This document shows positions 11,738 to 23,507 of a stretch of 64,000 nucleotides of DNA, one piece after another. The position numbers and the translations under genes were made by a program. Position 1 is the stretch's first letter. Each line of letters begins with the position of its first letter. Under the pieces are notes generated by a model. The model was not told the DNA's origin. It searched no databases and saw only the letters and a program-made list of their open reading frames with translations. This DNA is from Hortaea werneckii (lineage: Eukaryota; Ascomycota; Dothideomycetes; Mycosphaerellales; Teratosphaeriaceae): contig JBAOKB010000062.1 in assembly GCA_037044905.1 (NCBI GenBank), forward strand, positions 106,001 to 170,000, written 5' to 3'.

Positions 11738-12409
11738 TCACCCAATCGCTGTAACCAACCCAACAACCCCTCCCAACCCAATCAAGATCGACCGACACAT
11801 ATTCAACCTCCCAAACTTCCCTAGCAACTCCTTCGCCCTCCGATCATCCTCCTCACTCCCGTCCCTCAAAGTCCTCTCTTGAGGCCCACTAACATCCCTC
11901 CACTGTCCAACACCCTCTCCCCTCCCATTCACGGAATCCAGCGCGCTTCTACCCCCCGGCGTCGCATCTCCACGCTTACCCGCCTCCTCGCTCCTCGCAC
12001 CCCCGAGATCAGCATTCAACTTGATCAAAGCGAAGTTCGTCGGAATCATGACCTTAGCCGTGAAAGGCGCAATACCGAACGTCAACGCGGCCGCGAGCAA
12101 ATAACCCCGGAATTTCGCATTACCGAGCACCACCCGTATCGCTTCGTCGAGCGCTCTCGACGCCAGCGTCGGGGGCGAGGAGATGTACGCCAAGTACGCA
12201 AACCCGGCGCTGGAGATGAAGGAAGCAGGCGGGAAGAGATGCGAGCCCCGACTGAAGAGCCAGCGGATCTGGGGCAGAGAGCGGGAAGCGGGTTGGGATT
12301 GGAGGGTGGGGATGTCGAAGAGGGAGAGGCTGGCGATGCCGCCGGAGGCGATCAGGGCGGTGGAGATGCTGAGGGTTTGGATGAGGGTTGTTGATGGGGT
12401 GGTGGACAT
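11738..12409 (-). CDS. DUF1772 / anthrone-oxygenase-like membrane protein
   Basis: Single exon, 223 residues from an ATG at 12409. Four hydrophobic segments are visible: about residues 10-32, 60-78, 96-115 and 205-223. The sequence around FRGYLLAAALTFGIAPFTAKVMIPTNFALI fits the DUF1772 family. Some members are anthrone oxygenases in fungal polyketide clusters, but most are of unknown role. A hydrophilic insertion of about 60 residues sits between the third and fourth helices and makes the protein longer than usual. No polyketide synthase or other cluster gene is nearby, so a secondary-metabolism role is not supported here. Confidence 0.75.
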   Translation of the reverse strand: MSTTPSTTLIQTLSISTALIASGGIASLSLFDIPTLQSQPASRSLPQIRWLFSRGSHLFPPASFISSAGFAYLAYISSPPTLASRALDEAIRVVLGNAKFRGYLLAAALTFGIAPFTAKVMIPTNFALIKLNADLGGARSEEAGKRGDATPGGRSALDSVNGRGEGVGQWRDVSGPQERTLRDGSEEDDRRAKELLGKFGRLNMCRSILIGLGGVVGLVTAIG

Positions 12410-14314
12410 GTTGGATATGGATGGCTGTTGGGTGCAATTATATCCGGGTTTGTTTGATTGCTAGGTCTGGAAGTGGGGAGTTCTTTGCCGGATGTGGCTT
12501 AAAGCTAGCCTCGCATATAGATGCTCGGAAAGCCGAACGCAAGTACGACTGACCAAAGTTCTCTGAGACCCGATGCATTATATACATCTCAAAGAGCATT
12601 CATTGTCCTGGTGATGGGACGGCGTCAGATGACGTCAGAATCCCTCCCCAAAAGCCGGGCGTTGCTAGGTCCGCAAATCCCGGGGGGAGCACAGTAAGAC
12701 TTCGCCGGCCATCTGGAATGCGACACGGTGCACATAATGGACATTTTGGCGAAATCTTTCGGTCTGTTGCCGATGCAGCGAAGTTATGCGGTAAGCAGCA
12801 AATAGATTGGAAAGGTGAGCGTGAGATTTACAGTAGTGATCCTTTTTCTGCCGGATCGCGAACAAAATTCCACCTCAGCTTGAATAATTCCTGTCCACGC
12901 CCTGTTTGGCCTTTTCCCCCTGAATTTCGCGGTCCCGTACAATGCTATCGCCTGTTCGCGATAGATATTGACACAAAAACTTGCGCTGATCGCGGCACGT
13001 AACTAGAATCGCCGTTCACCACAACGCCTGCCGAATTGAGTACAGGACAGCTTTATTCTCATCTTCTTCCAATCCAAACGGCCGTCCGTACTACCCATGA
13101 GCACACCCTTCGATTTCATACCACGATCGGGATTGTGGGAATTACTGGGCTCTTAAGGTGACAGCTCCTCGCTTATAGGCCAGTCAATGGACGCGTGCTA
13201 GCAGATGGCTCCTCCAACAACCCGATCGAAAACCTGAAGCACAAAACCAACGAAATGCGGTGAACCTGCAATAAGCACCGCTCTAAGCGCTACAAATGCA
13301 GCCGATACAGCGATCGGGAGGCAAACATGACGGGTCCCGGTCGCTTCAGGCGAAGATGGTAATGAAGCAGGAGCCGGACGATGCGTTCTCCAGCATGGAG
13401 TAGATTGTCAACACCACACTCCATCGCAGCAATCATCCAACCACGTCTTCTAAGCGGTCCGTCGCCCTCGGGCTCGGACGCATGAACACCGTCGACGCCA
13501 CCTCCGGCACCGCCAAAGGTGCAATGATGTAGTCGCTCGGCTCGTCGGTACGAAACTGGAAAGTACTGGAGACTGAAGGAATTCGAGCATACCGGTATCG
13601 AGGCTAGAGAAGAGTGGCTAGTAGTTTCTGAGAGTTTGACATCATGATATGGAGTTGTGGGACGATTCGGACTACGAGACATCCATGCATCACCCAAGCG
13701 AAGATGGTATTCGCCATACTGATGGACATTGGGTGCGGGACGAGGGTTTGGAGTTAGGATTGCCAGATCGAGAGCGAGAATGACAGCATGGTATTCGAAA
13801 GAGTCAACGAGGCCAGCACCGAGAAGGCAGCGAACATTACTGGATATCTTATACAGCCTCGAAGGACCGGTTATCGAATGAGTGGCACGTACTATCTTGC
13901 AGCTGCTGCATGCTTCTTGACAGTCGTATGTTTCATCCCGAGTGCCTTCAGCCTTGTAAAATGCTGGACAAGAAGAAGAAGAGAGGCCAATCGGGAAGGC
14001 ACGCCGGAAATATATCGGATCACCCCGCAGCGCAGCCGTCGGCGCCGCAGATGACATCACATCACATCACCTCAACTTCCTGATCGGCAACTGGATCAAC
14101 AGCTGACAGGCGGAAGACGGGTATCGCGCCCAAAACTTGGAATAGCGTCGCCTCTTTTCAGCTATGCGTTCATCATCCGCAGGGGAGCCTAAATGAACTG
14201 CACTGTATGTACTGCAGACTACTTGTGATCGTATCAAACAGATGTAGGTGTTTCATAATTACATAGTAGTCGTCCGACATCGCGCATTGACTCCCACCAT
14301 CGACGACCCTCACC
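12410..14314. other. Gap without a firm gene
   Basis: A 256-codon frame on the minus strand (13290-14060) and an 88-codon frame on the plus strand (13788-14054) overlap. The plus frame has one membrane-helix-like stretch (YYLAAAACFLTVVCFI) and a basic tail. Neither has a known domain, at most one can be real, and I support neither firmly. Confidence 0.25.
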
Positions 14315-15832
14315 ATGGCGACCAAGAAGCACCGTCTGAGCAACCTGCTCGGCAGTAAGAAAGAAGCCGGTTCTCCACCCCAGCCACAGGAGACCATCCA
14401 TCCCAAGCAGAGCAACGAGACCAATGGCACGACGCAGCCCGATTCGGCATACGCCAGCAGTGAGAACTCTCGTGATCGGGAGATGCAGCATATCGACAGC
14501 AACAATGATGAGGGGCGCAATCTGGCCGTGGACAAGAAGACGGGTGAAGTCCTAGATGAGGATACGGGAGAGGTGGTGACGACGGTGACGACGACCACAA
14601 CTACGACGACCGTCACGCGGACAGGAGGCAAAGGAAAAGGGACACAGGTGGAAGTCACAACTCAGCCGGGGGGAGGCGGAGGCGGTAGTACCTCACAGAC
14701 ACCCAGTCCATCGCATTCGCCGGGTCCAGCGGGGATTGCCGAAGCGCCGGGAGACAGTCCCAGTACGCCACGCCAACCACCGACACACGGGCAACACCTT
14801 TCGCCCGCCGACGCCAACCAATCCCAGCAGCAGCAGCAGCACTCACCAGCGTCATCCACCTCCTCCCCGGCAGTGGAAACCCAACACGTCTACCCCAAAG
14901 CAGAACCTCAGGCCACTCATCCCGCCTTGCGTCAAGACCAACAGCAACCACCGCAGCAGCAACAACCTCCACCCCCAAACCCGCAGATCCCACCCCGCCA
15001 ACCCCACCGCAAGAGCACCGACCGCCCTCCACCCCACTACACCGATACCAACGGCTACAAAGACATGCCGGCCTCCCCCTCAACAACCCACAACAACTTC
15101 TCCTACCCGAATCCCTCCCGCTCGCAGGAACGCCTGCACCGACCTTCCCACCAACCACTCCCACCTTCATCCCCGGAGACGATGCACCCAGGCTACCACC
15201 ACCCCTCCCACTCCGCCGAAGGCGGCAACACAGCCCATAACCCCCTCCACCAATTAAAATCCGCAGCCATAGGCCTGCACGGCGTAGGCGAAACCCTCCG
15301 CGGAACCCTCAACACCGAAGTCGACAACCGCCTGCAACGCCGGAACCCCTCCAAGAACTCCGCGGCGCGGGAGAAGAACGCGGCGGTGATGCAGCGCGGG
15401 GAGCGGGAGATGGCGGGACTGAGGGAGGGGAGGGGGCTGGGGACTACGGTTGCGCCTGCTGCGGGCGCTTCGGGTGGGGAAGGAGGGGGAGGGGAGGAGA
15501 GGAAGGGGTATGTAAAAGGCGGTGGGGTCCAGCGGGTCCCGGCGCGATCGCGGGAGGGGAGTTTTACGGGGCAGCAGCAACAGCAGCAGCAGCAGCCGCC
15601 GATGCCGAGACGGTTTTATGGGCAGGAAGGACCCGGTGAGGAGGGGGGAGGTGGGGATGGACAGCAGAGGAGGAGGGAGAGGAGTTCGTCGCGGGTGCAG
15701 GCGTTGTCGCAGACGAATGGAGGTGGGGTGGGGAATGGAGGGGGGAGTGGGATGCAGGGTCATGAGAGGGAGAGGGAGAAGGAGAAAGAAGGGAAAGGGG
15801 GTGGGTTGAGGAAGTTTCTGAAGGGGAGATGA
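14315..15832 (+). CDS. Gln/Pro-rich intrinsically disordered protein
   Basis: Single exon, 505 residues, with a strong start context (CACCATGG). The N-terminus is MATKKHRLSNLLGSKKE. It is followed by an acidic stretch, a long Thr/Val run (VVTTVTTTTTTTTVTRT), a Gly run, then Pro/Gln/Ser-rich sequence with CAG-rich codons. The only block that looks conserved is around residues 325-365: a predicted helix with GVGETLRGTLNTEVD and AAREKNAAVMQRGEREMAGL. The C-terminus is basic (GGGLRKFLKGR). I recognise no enzyme or named family. Low complexity and repeat codons suggest length variation between strains. Confidence 0.7.
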   Translation: MATKKHRLSNLLGSKKEAGSPPQPQETIHPKQSNETNGTTQPDSAYASSENSRDREMQHIDSNNDEGRNLAVDKKTGEVLDEDTGEVVTTVTTTTTTTTVTRTGGKGKGTQVEVTTQPGGGGGGSTSQTPSPSHSPGPAGIAEAPGDSPSTPRQPPTHGQHLSPADANQSQQQQQHSPASSTSSPAVETQHVYPKAEPQATHPALRQDQQQPPQQQQPPPPNPQIPPRQPHRKSTDRPPPHYTDTNGYKDMPASPSTTHNNFSYPNPSRSQERLHRPSHQPLPPSSPETMHPGYHHPSHSAEGGNTAHNPLHQLKSAAIGLHGVGETLRGTLNTEVDNRLQRRNPSKNSAAREKNAAVMQRGEREMAGLREGRGLGTTVAPAAGASGGEGGGGEERKGYVKGGGVQRVPARSREGSFTGQQQQQQQQPPMPRRFYGQEGPGEEGGGGDGQQRRRERSSSRVQALSQTNGGGVGNGGGSGMQGHEREREKEKEGKGGGLRKFLKGR

Positions 15833-16675
15833 TTTCTGAACATGATTTCTTTTTTTTTTTTCCTCCTCTATGGATTTTTGTGGGAATTGTTCAACGAAGC
15901 GGCTATAGTATTGCGGTGACTTTCTTTTGCTTCTTGTCTTTTCTCGTTCTCTTTTGGATTACTCCCATTAGGCAGACTCGATGGTTTTGCCACCCCTTTT
16001 TTTCCTTTTATTTTTCCCTTTTGCTTTCCCTTTTCGATTTGGGAGAATAGACGATTTGAGTTTTTCTTTTTTTCTTTTCTTCTTGGTTATTTACATTTCT
16101 CATGTACGATACCCAATCTATAATTCTCACCCGCCCGCTTCGCACCGCCAAAGGCCATCAGATTATTTCGGAAGATTTCGAGCAATTTCTGACATGCGGC
16201 GGACCACACGTCAAGATCGGCGCCTCTCAAGCGAGCAGTCGCTCACAGAATCCGGTGCGCCGGTCACTGTAGCTTCGTACGAATCTTCAGGCATGATGTC
16301 AATGCCAGACCGAGGCTTTTGCTTTCCTGGACGAAGAATGCGCTTGCGGAACCATGTGCGCTTGTCATTTTAGCGGATATGTCTCATTACGCCTCGTTCC
16401 CGCTGCGGAAGGATGCGTGAGTGGAGCGTTAGAAGATGTTGCCTCCCGAATGAGGTTTTGGACGGCTAAAGGCGAGATCTGAAGCCCATCGGTAAATGGT
16501 GCAAGGGCCGGAAACCCTTCCAGACAGAGCTAGACTTCCAGGACTACTAAGTGGATGCGGGAGGGAATCGCCGTGAGCAGGAATGTTCATACCCTGCCTC
16601 TTCCCCGAGCCCCTTCTCCTCCGAGACCCTCTCAGCTGTCACCCGTTTCACGTCGCTTCTAAGCTTTGGGACTCT
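15833..16675. other. T-rich 3' flank, no gene
   Basis: From 15845 to about 16090 the plus strand is strongly T- and TTTTC-rich, which fits the 3' untranslated and termination region of the disordered-protein gene. The rest shows no supportable gene. Confidence 0.4.
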
Positions 16676-17956
16676 TTATCGGCGGTAAGAATACTCAGGA
16701 CGATCCAAACCAAAGTCCCTCGCCACTGTCCGACCTTGAGCCTTGAGACTCACGCGGAAGAGTCTTTGCTCGTTGAAGATGAACATGCCCTCCGGCACGA
16801 AGGCGAAGTTTGCGGCACCGCCATCGACGGCGATCTTGCCCATCAAGACACCGGCGGGGTTCCAACTGGTTGGTGAGAGAGGAGTCGTTAGCTTGTGACT
16901 GTCTGAATAAAGATTCGCATGCATAATGTAAGGCCTTCATCGGGAAAATGAAATGACAAATAAGAAACGGAAGAGGAGGAGGAAGAAGCAGAAGAAGCAG
17001 AAGAAGCAGAAGAAGCAGAAGCAGAGAAAGAAAGAGAGAACACTTACACATGCACCCCATTCCCATACCCAGCATACACATTCCCCTCCGTATCCGCATG
17101 CAGCCCATGCGGCAACCCAGCATCACTATACGCAAACAGCTGGCGGTCCTGCAACCGTTTTTCATCCGCCGAGATCCGATACCGATAGATACTTGCCGGT
17201 TCGGACGCATTCATCACCCCGGGATACGTCGCGAAGCCCGCGTCCGAGACGTAGACAAACTCCCAATCCGGACTGAACTCGATGCCGTTGACGGCGACGA
17301 AGCCGTGGCTGCACGATCCCCGTTTCCGGCTCGGATCGTGTGGATCTACTGGCGTAGATCGGGTTCCGGGCGGAAGCCCTGCCAGAAGGCATAGTAGGGG
17401 TCGGTGAGCCAGAGGTCGCCGATGAGGGGGTGCTGGATGATGTCGTTGGCGGAGGTGAAATTGCGGCCGAGGAAGTTGTTAAGGACTGGTCGGCTGGTGT
17501 TGGTGGCGGGGTCTACGTACAAAGATTCTGCTGGGCGTGTTATAGAGCTTTGTTCGCAGAAGACAATGGTTTGGCTGGTGGGGCAGTCTAGTGGGGTCCC
17601 CAGAATGTAGTGGGCGCATGCGTCCTTCATTTGGACTGGGGGGTCGGACTGGAGGGAGGCGAGGCAGATGTTGGGGTCGGCGTCTTTGCCGATGTGAACG
17701 GGAGTCATGTTGATCTGATTCGCTTTGACGTCTTCCACCCGGATGCTGGAAACGAACAGCTTGCCGGTCTCGAATTTGTAGACGCTGGAACTGTGGAAGC
17801 TGCCTTTGTGGTGTAGTACGTGACCGATTACATTCCGCTAGATGAAGTCTCAACAGGCTTTATCGAACTAGCCAATATGCAGCAAATACGTACTAAACTC
17901 CAAATGATCGAACACCTGGCGATCCCCTCCAACAGGCTAAAGACCGCCTCGTCCAT
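16676..17956 (-). CDS. SMP-30/gluconolactonase-like protein with a frame break
   Basis: Best model: complement(join(16676..16865,17048..17308,17350..17837,17894..17956)), 333 residues; the first exon is doubtful. Family blocks are clear: GDLWLTDPYYAFWQGFRP, VAVNGIEFSPDW, YVSDAGF, GLPHGLHADTEGNVYAGYGNGV, and a C-terminal block ending DRPEY. These belong to the six-bladed propeller lactonase/SMP-30 superfamily, which hydrolyses sugar lactones or related esters. Between FRPEPDLR and HGFVAVNG the frame shifts. It is bridged only by a 41-nt GT-AG segment (17309..17349), which would remove the strand family members have there, or else the gene carries a one-base deletion. No clear signal peptide is resolved. 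It may be a pseudogene. Confidence 0.65.
16964..17036. repeat. Purine-rich GAA/CAG microsatellite inside an intron
   Basis: The plus strand reads as repeated AGAAGC/AGAAG units. It lies within the 182-nt intron 16866..17047 of the lactonase-like gene, so on the coding strand it is a (CTTCTG)n-like polypyrimidine tract. That tract sits upstream of the branch site CTAACGAC and may help acceptor recognition. Confidence 0.7.
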
Positions 17957-18064
17957 GCAAGATCCGGTGCATGACAGATCCGTCATGCGGTCTGTCCGTA
18001 CGCGGTAACACCTTCCCCTTTGCCGATAGCCAGCTGACATCTTTCGCCCAAGATTGTAATCCAA

Positions 18065-21000
18065 ATTGAAAGACCAAATCGTACAGACAAGAATGTGACG
18101 CGAGATGATGCTTCAAGGGCAGCTCGATCCTCATACTAAGACTTAAGACATAGAACTGGCTTGCAACAGACGGAGCAATCTCTACAACGCGTACGTGAGA
18201 TGCAAAAAATGATCATTTGAGTGTTGTGGATGACCTCTCTGGTGAAGACCCCTGAGCAAGCTTCTTAGGCTACGCTTCTGATCTTCCGTGCTGTTTAGGA
18301 TCAGATCGAGCTTTTTGCACTGCAGCTTTAGACACTGGCGCTGTGTGTAGACAGGCACGATGCTTCGAATCAAATTTTGCAACTAATGATTCAAAAAATG
18401 AAACGAATGAAGAAGCATTGGAAAAGGGGAGAGATAGAGAGGAGTAAAAAGAAAGCAAAAACGAACTGCCCAGCGGGCAGAGCAAATTCAATTGAGTTTG
18501 ACTTTTTTTTCTTTTGTGTCCTGTTTGCGAGACTGAGACCTGTTGGGATACACAGTCTCTATGTGGATGGTGTGGACATTTTGGATTCCAAGGATCGTAC
18601 CCCAATGAGGCCGTTAGCTCCTTGATTTTTGGCTTTTGTTCGGGTTTCGAAACCGCGACCTCATTGGTTCACGATTCCTGTGTGGATGCGTTGAACAAGT
18701 GGACTTCGTCAAGAATCGTTCCCGATCGGGCCGTTAGCTCCTTGATTTACTGGAAGGTGGCATGTGATGTTTGCATTATATAGATCGGGTGGCTTGGCCG
18801 GCTTTCCGCCGGTTGGGTGTGAGTTGAGGTTGACGGATGATCATTCTCTAGCTTGAGGCGGTCACATGGTATAGAAGGAGCAGGCTTGGAAGCTTCTCTG
18901 CCCGTATGATGGTTGCTCAGACGCCATTGGGGCAGTTATCTTGCGTCAATCGCAGTTGAATGCAGCAAGGGAGCCAAAGTAGATTTTGCTACTCTCCACT
19001 TTATCGATGGGTGGCGAGCGCGTAGTATCTGCGGCTGTATGCAAAAGTCTTCTCTTTGTTCTCTTGAGCACGACAGGAACTCGCAACAGACAGTGATGAA
19101 TGACCAGAGCTTATCGAAAGCACCGAGAATGTTCTGTCTGCGCTCCTCATTTTCCCTTCCAGTACAAGCTATTGATCATTTCAGCCCCTTTATCGGCAGT
19201 GGTAACTCTATGCTTTAGCTACCGCCCCGCCCTTCCACGCAGGGCAAAATCTAACAAAGCAGCGACCATCAAAACCTCAAATGACCTACCCGCAATCACC
19301 CTTCCCCTTTCTCGAGCTCTGTTCTTGCCTCGTGAGTCTAATCCTTTTCTCCATCGACTCACATCCACGTGCCGCCATCATGCAAACGATGGCGCGAGTC
19401 GCCGCTTGTTCTGCAACGTAAACGCCGGGTATCCGCCCTCCATCTTCCACCTGGCTCGTAACAGGAGAGATAGCGACGACCCTAGTAGAGATCGCAAGGA
19501 AACGAGACCCCCTGAATCCCAACATCAGCATCGTTGGAAATACAACTACGCATCCGCCTCCACCTGTTCAAACGCCACTTCGGATCAACATCCTCTTCTG
19601 CGAGCCTTTTCGCCACGTCCGGCCTTCACTAATCTCACTCGCTTCAATTGCAGTCCGAGTCGGGCGTTTGACGTGACTCTCTCAATGCAGTGGTAAAGAG
19701 AAAGTCGTTGCTGATGAGAGGAGGGGGCGGCGCTTACACTTAACAGTTCAATATGCTCGCTCCTAAAATATCCGCGGGACTCTATGTCTCGTGTATAGGC
19801 TTGTTCGATTCTTTTCCTCACTTCTAGGGGCACGAAAGAAGAAGCAAAAAAAAAAAAAGGGAACGGACAAGGAGAAAGGAAATCGCTCAATCTGAGCCGG
19901 AATGTAAACGCATGTGGACCACAGCCGATGCGTTCCGTACCGAATCGGCATTAGACAGGAACAACGATCGGCTGGCGTGGGTATCTACACGCGAGACATC
20001 AAGAGCTGGAAGAATGCAGGGAAAGACAACAAGTCGACTGGTGTCGACAATACTGGTGGTTGGGATGGCACACTGTGAGATACGTGGAGAGAGTCGGTAC
20101 GAGGTCCAGATGTATGAGTCGCGTACGGAGAATAACCTGAAGAACAGTAAGGTTTATTGTTGGTATGTCACTACAAGTTGAAGACCGGTTTCTTCGTTGG
20201 TCCCTATGTCTCTTTCTTCTAGAAGTTCCCTTTCTTGTTTTTCCCAACGAAGCCTCTGCAGACCGCACATCCGCACCGAACGCTCCTTCTCGCCAGCACT
20301 GCTGGAACATTCTTCTTGGCTTTTTACTGTGTTATAATCGTAACACAATTGGCGTGCAGGTTTTCAGACTGAGAATTTGTAGGTGGTAAAATAGACAGGG
20401 GAAAAAAGGTTCAATTTGCCATCTCTTGGAACATGGGGTACCCGGACCATTATGGTAACATCGCAAGGAATGCATCACAAAAGGCGAAAACCGCCAAAAA
20501 CTCTCTATAGGGAAGCCCTCGCCAAGCTGGCAGTGACCTTTGCATCCGATCAGGTCATACCCTGTAACCATGACTTTTGCTTGGGGTTCTGTCCGGATCA
20601 CTTCATCGCGCGGCTTCTTCTCCGGCCGCAACTCTACTCGCTAACCCGTGGCCGACCAAAAGGCAGTAAAAGAGATTGGAGATTTTGTTCATTCTTTCTT
20701 TTCCTGTCCCAAATATCAAAGAAAGACAGCAGCTGCCTTGACCCACAGCATCACTATTAGGCCCTCTGACTTCAATTCAATGTCTTTGCCACTCCCAATA
20801 CCTTTGCCGAACGCGGATATGCAAACACATATACCCATCAGTCTCCCAGCAGGACACATCAAGACCCTCCCCTTTCCCGTTTGCGCATCAACACCAGCCA
20901 ATACCGCTCACAAAGAAGTGGTCCAAACATCACCACCTCGGGAAGAAAAAAAAAAAAATTCCAGTCCAAGCGCCCCATGACCCTCCCTCCTCCCCACAAC

Positions 21001-21999
21001 GAGCAAAACATTTCCGATGACCCGCGAACCCACTAGCCTTCTCCTCTCCTCTCCTCACCACACCATCCCCGTCCTCTCCTCTCCCCTCCTCTCACGACCC
21101 GGACCCGGACCCCGCGGTCCCGCTAACCCGCTAACCCGAATCTCAAACACCTCCCCCTCCCCCTCTCCCCCATCCAATCCTCCCAAGGCCTCCAAAGTCT
21201 CTAGGCAAAACCTGGGGCGTAGACGCACGGGACGCGAGGGAGGGAGGGAAGGGCGCGGAGATGCAGCGGTGGGAGGGGATGATTGGAAGAGAGGAAGAGG
21301 AAGAGGAAGAGGAAGACGAAGAGGCGAAGGGGAAGTAGGAGTTAGAGGGGGGGGACAGGAGGGTGGATGGAGGAAGTGGGGACGGAGGCAAGATGGCGCG
21401 AGGGGAGTGAGGAGGGGAGGGGGGTGTTAAGAGGAAGAACGAGAGCGAAAGGGGGGGAAAACAAAAAGTGGAGGGAGCTGTTGTCTTAGTTCAGGTCTAT
21501 ATATTTCCAGTCCAGAAAGACGTAAATGCAAGGGGGGGACGGAGGGACGGAGATGCGGAATCAGACCCCACCCCACCTCCGGAAAGGCGGGCTGATTATT
21601 CTCCAAAGTCCGGAAGGTTGGATGGATCCCGCTAGTAGAGCCGGGTGTAGTCGTAGAATGATGAGGAGGAATAAGGGGGGAGAGCAGAGTGACTGAGTTC
21701 AAGCTCCCGCCAATTGTACCGGGCTTACCCCGTTTTACACCCGATTTCAGCACCGACCCTAGGTCTTCGACCGGGAAGGCAGACCGGTGGAGCAGAAGGC
21801 GGGCGAGGGCGAGGGGAAAAGAAAGACGGGAGAAAGTCCAAGAAAAGCAGGGAAGGACCACTACCTCCCATTCCCCCCCCCCCCCCCCTCCCGATCGACC
21901 CACATCTCTCCCCCTTCCGCCTCCCCCCAACCCACACAACCCCCGAATCCGACTCCCCCTTCCCCTCCCCCCTTCCTCAACTAAGCCCAACCAAAACAA
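18065..21999. other. 3.9-kb region without a supported gene
   Basis: Many short frames occur on both strands, and none carries a recognisable domain. The region holds the 120-bp tandem repeat at 18498-18748. From about 21000 to 21990 there is a C-rich plus strand (CCCTCC/CCCC runs, including a long C run at 21877-21892), low-complexity sequence downstream of the transporter gene. The plus-strand frame 19100-19696 is open but looks like untranslated leader sequence. Confidence 0.35.
18498..18748. repeat. Two diverged 120-bp tandem repeat units
   Basis: The 18-mer CCGTTAGCTCCTTGATTT occurs at 18611-18628 and again at 18731-18748, exactly 120 bp apart. The upstream parts align at the same offset (GAGACTGAGACC against GAAACCGCGACC, TGTGGATG in both). 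The first unit starts at about 18498. The second contains the palindrome GGTTTCGAAACC in slightly altered form. No coding role is apparent. Confidence 0.7.
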
Positions 22000-23507
22000 T
22001 CACGACCCCTTCCCCTCCCGCACCCTCTCCCTCCTCTCCCTCTCCTTCCTCCCCTTCTCCCACTTCCCAATCTGGCCCTCAACCCCAACACCCCCAAACA
22101 CCAATCCCACCCCCACCCACTGCCACGCCGTTAGCCGGTGCCCGAACCACAGCACACTGAGCAGCATGGTTAACATTTTCCTCGTCACTGTCACCGTGAC
22201 CAGGAGCAAACTCCCGAAGTGCGAGAGCGTGGCGAAGATGAAGATCTGGCCTATGCCGCCGGCGAGGGCGAAGGAGAGGATCTGGCGGAGGACGGGGGGG
22301 TGGGTGTGGAGGAAGGTGAGGGCGGTGGAGAGTTCGTCGCCATTGCCGCCAGCGGCGGAGGAGAGGTTGAGGAAGGGGAGGAGGGAAGGGGCGCAGAGGA
22401 GGTAGAGGGATGTGAGGAAGGAGGAGAGCAGGTTCAGGGCCGTCATCATCTGCGCGCCGGTGTAGGGGCGGAACCGGGCGTAGATGTCGTCCTGGGTGGA
22501 GTTGGTTAGGCCGTCGAAGAGGAGGTTGATGGAGAGGAGGAGTAGACCGTAAGCTGAACTCCCCGAGGCAGAGGATTTTTTCTTGGAAGATTTGGAGGAG
22601 AGGGTGAAGAGGGCGACACCCCCGGTCACGAGTGCCACGACGCCGTATTTGTAGAACGGGTAGCGTTTGCCGTACAGCGTGACGTGGAGGAACATGACGG
22701 GGAGGAGCTTGCAGGATTTCGCCAGGATGAAGGTGATGTAGTCGACGTGGGCGAGGCTGGCGTAGCCGAAGGGGCTGGCGAGGGCGGAGGTGAGGGCGAC
22801 GAGGAGGAGTGGGGGGAGGATGGCGCGGGAGGGGAAGATGGGGAGGGGGGAGGTGAGCGTCCGGGTGCTGAGGACGTAGAGGTAGCCGAGTAAGGTGGCG
22901 ACCAGGGATTGGATCGTGTTCATTACTACGGGGTAGTGGAAGATTTCGGGATGGTCTGGGGTGCCGTGGTTGGTGGTGGTGATGCGTTCTTGGAGGATGC
23001 CCCAGGTGAGACTGGAGAGGGTAAAGAATTAGTTTGGATGGGGATGTGTGGGAGCGGTGGTGGAAAGAAGAGAGAGGGGGAGCGGAGGTGGAGACGAGAG
23101 CGGGAGGGAGGGAGGGGCTGAGTGGGACAGGGTAAGAGAGTGGACAGAGATGGAAGTGGACTGGAGAGGTTGAGACATGGTCCGAGAGATTGCTCATGAA
23201 GGGGAACGATCAAATGGTTCATGATGAGCTTCGAGCAGAATATGGGAGGATTGTCACGTGATGCGATTGGCGAAAGGGGCAATTGTTGGTAGATGAAGCC
23301 GACGAATGAGAGGCAGACATACAAGCTTAAATAGATGCCGCCCACGCAGATGACCAGACGGAAGGTGTTGGCCTGAGGTTGGGCTTCCCGGTCGGATTTG
23401 AGGGCAGCGTCATTCTTGCCCGCGAGGGTGTTGCCGTCGGATAAGGCCTCGGGGAGGTTGCCATTGGGTGGGTGGCGTTGACGGAGGGAGCCATTGGCGG
23501 CGGCCAT
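22000..23507 (-). CDS. hut1: UDP-sugar ER transporter, HUT1/UAA family
   Basis: Model: complement(join(22000..23011,23323..23507)), 398 residues. The 311-nt intron has donor GTATGT and acceptor CTCCAG, and it joins GGIYLS to FLTWGILQERITTT in phase. The UAA nucleotide-sugar transporter signature is complete: GGIY...LQERITT near the start, then VVMNTIQSLVA, PFGYASLAHVDY, ILAKSCKLLPVM, and NLLFDGLTNSTQDD. About ten membrane helices are visible. HUT1 proteins bring UDP-galactose/UDP-glucose into the ER lumen for glycosylation and folding. The usual C-terminal lysine-rich ER retrieval signal is not evident; the tail is Arg/Glu-rich and ends GKGS. The intron is unusually long for this window. Confidence 0.93.

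Noticed and set aside
13290..14060. 256-codon open frame on the minus strand
   Set aside because: It overlaps an equally plausible plus-strand frame, has no domain or coding-like bias, and lacks supporting splice or start context.
19100..19696. 198-codon open frame on the plus strand
   Set aside because: The sequence looks like pyrimidine-rich leader or spacer, and the translation has no hydrophobic core pattern or known motif.
21427..21999. 190-codon frame in the C-rich stretch
   Set aside because: Low-complexity composition alone keeps it open; it lies in the 3' flank of the transporter gene.
22079..23197. 372-codon His/Pro/Arg-rich minus-strand frame
   Set aside because: It is an out-of-frame shadow of the HUT1-type transporter in GC-rich codons.
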